Part shown: in pieces, positions 5,477-5,573 of the stretch
Numbering within the stretch: position 1 is the first letter of the stretch
How the letters are laid out: every line of letters starts with the position of its first letter
From: Nitrososphaerales archaeon TH5896
GTDB taxonomy: Archaea > Thermoproteota > Nitrososphaeria > Nitrososphaerales > Nitrososphaeraceae
Reading direction: 5' to 3'
NCBI GenBank assembly: GCA_014523625.1
Contig: JAATVP010000132.1
Span: forward strand, 1-5,573
DNA length: 5,573 bases
The notes under the pieces: model-generated
What the model was told of the DNA's origin: nothing
Databases searched by the model: none
The model's input: only the letters and a program-made list of their open reading frames with translations
Program-made: the position numbers and the translations under genes

Positions 5477-5573
5477 CTAGTAGAGGCCCCAATTCTTCGG
5501 TGTGTTTTGCACTGGGGATATTCAGCTTTTTGTCTATCTCCCTTAGCACCCATTCGTCATAAGAGGTTGTATC
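5463..5573 (-). CDS. C-terminal end of an unidentified protein, cut by window edge
   Basis: A frame open from the right edge gives 36 residues ending in LLEISG and a TAA at 5463-5465. The segment is charged and protein-like (YDEWVLREIDKKLNIP, then SAKHTEELGPLL) with no membrane segment. I do not recognise the family. It overlaps the open frame of the nitroreductase remnant by 14 bases in a different frame. It does not resemble the missing nitroreductase N-terminus, so it is more likely the end of a separate gene or the result of a deletion junction. Confidence 0.55.
   Translation of the reverse strand, partial: DTTSYDEWVLREIDKKLNIPSAKHTEELGPLLEISG

Noticed and set aside
5463..5573. Right-edge frame as the missing nitroreductase N-terminus joined by a frameshift
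   Set aside because: The 36 residues lack the Arg/Ser FMN motif and NxQPW-like region and do not resemble any N-terminal part of the family.

Overview
The window looks archaeal, most likely from an ammonia-oxidising thaumarchaeon of the Nitrososphaerales (Ca. Nitrosocosmicus-like). This is an inference. It rests on AT-rich DNA with low coding density, TATA-type promoters at archaeal spacing with near-leaderless starts, little sign of Shine-Dalgarno sites, and protein families I associate with that group: a divergent thymidylate-kinase-like protein, a membrane-anchored protein with a 'ND-K-PY' beta domain, and a nitroreductase of thaumarchaeal flavour. All convincing genes lie on the minus strand.

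Layout from left to right. Positions 1-700 hold most of a thymidylate kinase gene that runs off the left edge; its TATA box fits an internal leaderless GTG start better than the first ATG. Positions 701-2117 are about 1.4 kb with no convincing protein gene, but with several inverted repeats: an AT palindrome at 812-828, a GC-rich hairpin with a T tract at 1280-1296, and a two-level stem-loop at 1681-1728. A small Cys/His protein gene is possible at 2118-2312. Positions 2313-2847 are largely empty, apart from short protein-like remnants.

The main unit is a two-gene minus-strand cluster. A nucleotide-sugar dehydrogenase (3616-4752) is followed after 9 bases by a single-pass membrane protein with an exported beta-rich domain (2848-3606). 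The spacing suggests co-transcription, and the pair suggests a role in cell-surface sugar or envelope work. The dehydrogenase keeps its catalytic residues but ends soon after the active-site cysteine, so it lacks most of the usual C-terminal domain, and it carries an unusual insertion of about 44 residues.

After a 310-base gap, 5063-5476 holds the C-terminal part of a nitroreductase whose N-terminal half is missing. It abuts and overlaps in another frame the C-terminal end of an unidentified gene that enters from the right edge (5463-5573). This looks like gene decay or a deletion junction. I do not see CRISPR arrays, tRNA or rRNA genes, insertion sequences, or a defence system. The most distinctive items are the altered dehydrogenase with its membrane partner, the decayed nitroreductase, and the structured gene-free stretch.
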